A DNA stretch of 7,963 nt from Actinomycetota bacterium. GTDB lineage: Bacteria > Actinomycetota > Thermoleophilia > Solirubrobacterales > Solirubrobacteraceae. Location of the stretch: positions 504 through 8,466 of the forward strand of contig VAYD01000333.1 in the NCBI GenBank assembly GCA_005883905.1, given 5' to 3'. Of the stretch, positions 6,605-7,963 are shown one piece after another. The notes beneath the pieces were generated by a model that saw only the letters and a program-made list of their open reading frames with translations, was not told where the DNA came from and did not search any database. Both the position numbers and the translations under genes were made by a program. Position 1 is the stretch's first letter. The number at the start of each line of letters is the position of its first letter.

Positions 6605-6699
6605 TCGAGGCCGGCGACGAGGTCCTGCTCGTCCTCGACCCGGGCCTCGAGGACGCGATCATGGAGCAGTTCGCGCCCAACGGCGGGCGCCCGGGCTAG
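6547..6699 (+). pseudogene. Out-of-frame RCK_C (TrkA-C) remnant of the second TrkA gene
   Basis: Read from 6547, this frame gives RIISVLREDGG, then FVPNADTMIEAGDEVLLVLD and a short tail to TAG at 6697-6699. The VLREDGGFVPNADTMIEAGDEVLLV pattern, split here across two segments, is the typical second half of an RCK_C domain, where D/E-x-G-D-E/V-V marks the final hairpin. The first 16-18 RCK_C residues expected after VEVTE are missing, and the frame differs from the upstream part by a deletion whose length is 1 modulo 3, roughly 50 nt. Restoring it would give a protein of about 220 residues, the normal family size. RCK_C domains of some K+ systems bind cyclic di-AMP, but whether this one does cannot be told from the sequence. 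Confidence 0.75.
6673..6690. other. GC-rich hairpin at the convergent gene ends
   Basis: GCGCCC at 6673-6678 pairs with GGGCGC at 6685-6690 around a 6-nt loop, just inside the end of the TrkA remnant and six bases beyond the stop of the opposing gene. There is no T-tract on either strand, so it is not a standard intrinsic terminator. In DNA this GC-rich such a stem may also be incidental. Confidence 0.25.
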
Positions 6700-7142
6700 G
6701 CAGCGCGGCGGTTCCGGCCGCTGAAGTTCTCTGTCTGGCTGTGACAGTTCGGGCAGAGCATCTGCAGGTTCTCGAGCCGGTTGTCGTGCTTGTCGCCGTT
6801 GGCGTGGTGCAGGGCGAGGCTGAGCGGCGCGCCGCGCCACTCGTCCAGTCCGCAGATCTCGCAACGCGCTGACTTGAGCCCGGCCTTGAGCAGCCGCTGC
6901 TTGAGATTGTGGCGTCCGCGCGGGGTCGCGACGAGCAACTCGTCGATCGGCATCGCTTGCGGCCGGGCCCTGAAGTCGCCGCGCTTCGCCGCTTCTACGA
7001 GCGTCGCGCGCGCCATCCCGAACTCGGCCACGCAGTCTGCGATCGAATGACCGCGGTCGTAGAACTCCTGGACCGCCGGCCAGTCGTAATGGCCGGTGAG
7101 TCCTTCGGCGTGGAGGCGAGCTACTTCGTCGATCCGTGACAC
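6696..7142 (-). CDS. Helix-turn-helix / HNH endonuclease-like protein
   Basis: A 148-residue protein when started at GTG 7142. Residues 19-55 (DWPAVQEFYDRGHSIADCVA and the following FGMARATLVEAAKRG) look like a DNA-binding helix-turn-helix. Residues 94-138 form an HNH zinc module: CEIC (C94, C97), LHHANGD (H112, H113, N115), then NRLENLQ, CPNCHSQ (C130, C133, H134). All metal and catalytic positions are present, so metal-dependent DNA cleavage or nicking is plausible. The frame stays open to ATG 7235, but that start would lie inside the tRNA gene, so GTG 7142 is preferred; no strong ribosome site supports it. The gene starts 36 nt after tRNA-Gln on the same strand and may be read from the tRNA promoter. 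HTH-HNH proteins of this kind recur as stand-alone genes in actinobacterial genomes. Phage, homing and repair roles are all possible, and the target is unknown. Confidence 0.78.
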   Translation of the reverse strand: MSRIDEVARLHAEGLTGHYDWPAVQEFYDRGHSIADCVAEFGMARATLVEAAKRGDFRARPQAMPIDELLVATPRGRHNLKQRLLKAGLKSARCEICGLDEWRGAPLSLALHHANGDKHDNRLENLQMLCPNCHSQTENFSGRNRRAA

Positions 7143-7178
7143 GAACGCATGTTCGCAGCGACGGCGGACTGATTTGAG

Positions 7179-7250
7179 CTCCGGGACAGGGACTCGAACC
7201 CCAAACTCGTGCTCCAGAGGCACGCGTGTTGCCAATTACACCATCCCGGA
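7179..7250 (-). tRNA. tRNA-Gln (anticodon CUG)
   Basis: On the - strand a 72-nt cloverleaf folds fully. The acceptor stem TCCGGGA/TCCCGGA has seven pairs. The D arm has stem GTGT/ACAC with loop AATTGGCA. The anticodon stem CGTGC/GCACG encloses CTCTGGA, giving anticodon CTG. The variable loop has four bases. The T arm has loop TTCGAGT and a stem with three GC and two G-T pairs. Discriminator base 73 is G, as expected for glutamine. CCA is not encoded, since CTC follows. It decodes CAG, the dominant Gln codon in GC-rich genomes. Confidence 0.95.
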
Positions 7251-7263
7251 AAGGACGTCCGAG

Positions 7264-7269
7264 AGGATA
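7264..7269 (-). promoter_or_regulatory. Putative -10 of the tRNA-Gln gene
   Basis: The - strand reads TATCCT here, a TAnnnT-type -10 ending 13 nt before the mature tRNA 5' end, in the 30-nt gap after the ABC exporter stop. The -35 region would fall in the exporter's last codons and is not recognisable. Position suits a short tRNA leader removed by RNase P. The call rests on one hexamer. Confidence 0.35.
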
Positions 7270-7280
7270 GCGAGGAAGGG

Positions 7281-7963
7281 TCAGGCAGCCGCCTGCTGCG
7301 CCCAGTCCCGGTACAGCGAGTAGTACGCGCCCTCGGCCGCCAGGAGCTCCTCGTGGGTGCCCTGTTCGACGATCGCGCCGTGGTCCAGGACCACGATCCG
7401 GCCGGCCTGGCGGATCGTCGACAACCGGTGCGCGATCACGATCGCCGTGCGCCCGGCGAGCAGGCGGCGCAGGCCCTCCTCGATCTTCGTCTCGGTGTGC
7501 AGGTCGACGTTCGAGGTCGCCTCGTCGAGGATCAGGATGCGGGGGTCGGCGACCAGCGCGCGGGCGAACGCGACGAGCTGGCGCTGCCCCGCGGAGAGCT
7601 GCACGCCGCGCTCGCCGATCTCGGTCTCCAGGCCGGCCGAAAGGCGCGCGATGAAGTCCCAGGCGCCCACCGCGCGGCACGCCGCCTCGAGTTCGGCCTC
7701 GGATGCCGACGGGTTGCCGAACCCGATGTTGTCCCCGATCGTGCCGCTGAACAGGAAGCCCTCCTGGGGCACGATGCCCATCTGCTCGCGCAGCTCGCCC
7801 GAGCGGACGTCGCGCAGGTCGATGCCGTCGATCAGGATCCGGCCGGACGTCGGGTCGTAGAACCGCGCGACGAGCTTGGCGAAGGTCGACTTGCCCGCGC
7901 CGGTCTCGCCGACGAGCGCCACCGTTTGTCCCGGGGGCACGAGCAGGGACACGTCGCTCAGAG
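7281..7963 (-). CDS. ABC exporter, C-terminal nucleotide-binding domain (5' truncated by window edge)
   Basis: About 227 residues of an ABC ATPase that continues past the right edge. The frame is open through the last bases (LSDVSLLVPPGQT), so the GTG at 7952 is an internal Val and not the start. Counting from that Val, the domain shows Walker A GETGAGKST (15-23), Q-loop VPQEG (61-65), signature LSAGQ (119-123), Walker B ILILDEAT (139-146, catalytic E144), D-loop SNVD and switch H175 in IAHRLST. This GETGAGKST/LSAGQRQL/DEATSNVD combination is typical of MdlB/MsbA-like exporters, in which a six-helix membrane domain precedes the ATPase on one chain. That membrane domain should therefore lie to the right. 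Such proteins form homo- or heterodimers that export drugs, lipids or peptides; the substrate cannot be read from the ATPase. The protein ends at TGA 7281-7283, 30 nt before tRNA-Gln on the same strand. Confidence 0.93.
   Translation of the reverse strand, partial: LSDVSLLVPPGQTVALVGETGAGKSTFAKLVARFYDPTSGRILIDGIDLRDVRSGELREQMGIVPQEGFLFSGTIGDNIGFGNPSASEAELEAACRAVGAWDFIARLSAGLETEIGERGVQLSAGQRQLVAFARALVADPRILILDEATSNVDLHTETKIEEGLRRLLAGRTAIVIAHRLSTIRQAGRIVVLDHGAIVEQGTHEELLAAEGAYYSLYRDWAQQAAA

Noticed and set aside
6696..7142. The HNH gene as part of a defence island or restriction system
   Set aside because: No methyltransferase, helicase, toxin-antitoxin or phage gene is nearby; neighbours are a tRNA and transporters.
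7143..7235. An upstream ATG start (7235) for the HNH protein
   Set aside because: It would translate the tRNA gene. The HTH domain begins well after GTG 7142, so nothing is lost with the later start.
6562..7680. A - strand open frame running through the ABC gene, the tRNA and the HNH gene
   Set aside because: It passes through a functional tRNA and two real genes in the wrong frame.

Overview
The window is GC-rich DNA with GTG/ATG starts, tightly overlapping genes and protein styles that I associate with Actinomycetota of class Thermoleophilia (Solirubrobacterales, Conexibacter/Solirubrobacter-like). Placement rests on composition, on the secreted Ca-binding/DUF11-type protein and on the APC-USP/TrkA gene cluster. 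No rRNA or marker gene fixes it.

Layout. Bases 1-21 are the likely tail of an upstream gene. A secreted multidomain protein (24-1313) follows. Then comes a + strand cluster: an APC-superfamily permease fused to a universal-stress-protein-like (USP) domain (1339-3276), a 56-residue two-helix membrane protein (3273-3443), a second APC-USP permease (3443-5652, frameshifted), a short RCK_N/TrkA protein (5664-6083) and a second TrkA protein (6083-6604, its C-terminal RCK_C remnant out of frame to 6699). Converging on it from the - strand are a helix-turn-helix/HNH nuclease-like gene (6696-7142), tRNA-Gln(CUG) (7179-7250) and the C-terminal nucleotide-binding domain of an ABC exporter (7281 to beyond the right edge). 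No stretch over 300 bases lacks a gene.

How the genes may work together. Both permeases resemble the KimA-type branch of the APC superfamily, K+/H+ symporters with a cytosolic USP-like tail. Most of the KimA K+-site residues that I recall can be lined up. With two RCK/TrkA subunits next door, the cluster is best read as a candidate potassium (or amino-acid) uptake and gating module, possibly nucleotide-regulated. This is inference from homology and context.

The most striking signal is damage concentrated in that cluster: an exact 66-bp tandem duplication in permease 1, a 16-bp deletion/frameshift and an exact 237-bp tandem duplication in permease 2, and a roughly 50-bp deletion/frameshift in the second TrkA gene. 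The flanking genes look intact. This is either a recently rearranged, decaying locus or a patch of assembly error, and reads would decide. I found no CRISPR array, insertion sequence or obviously new defence system.
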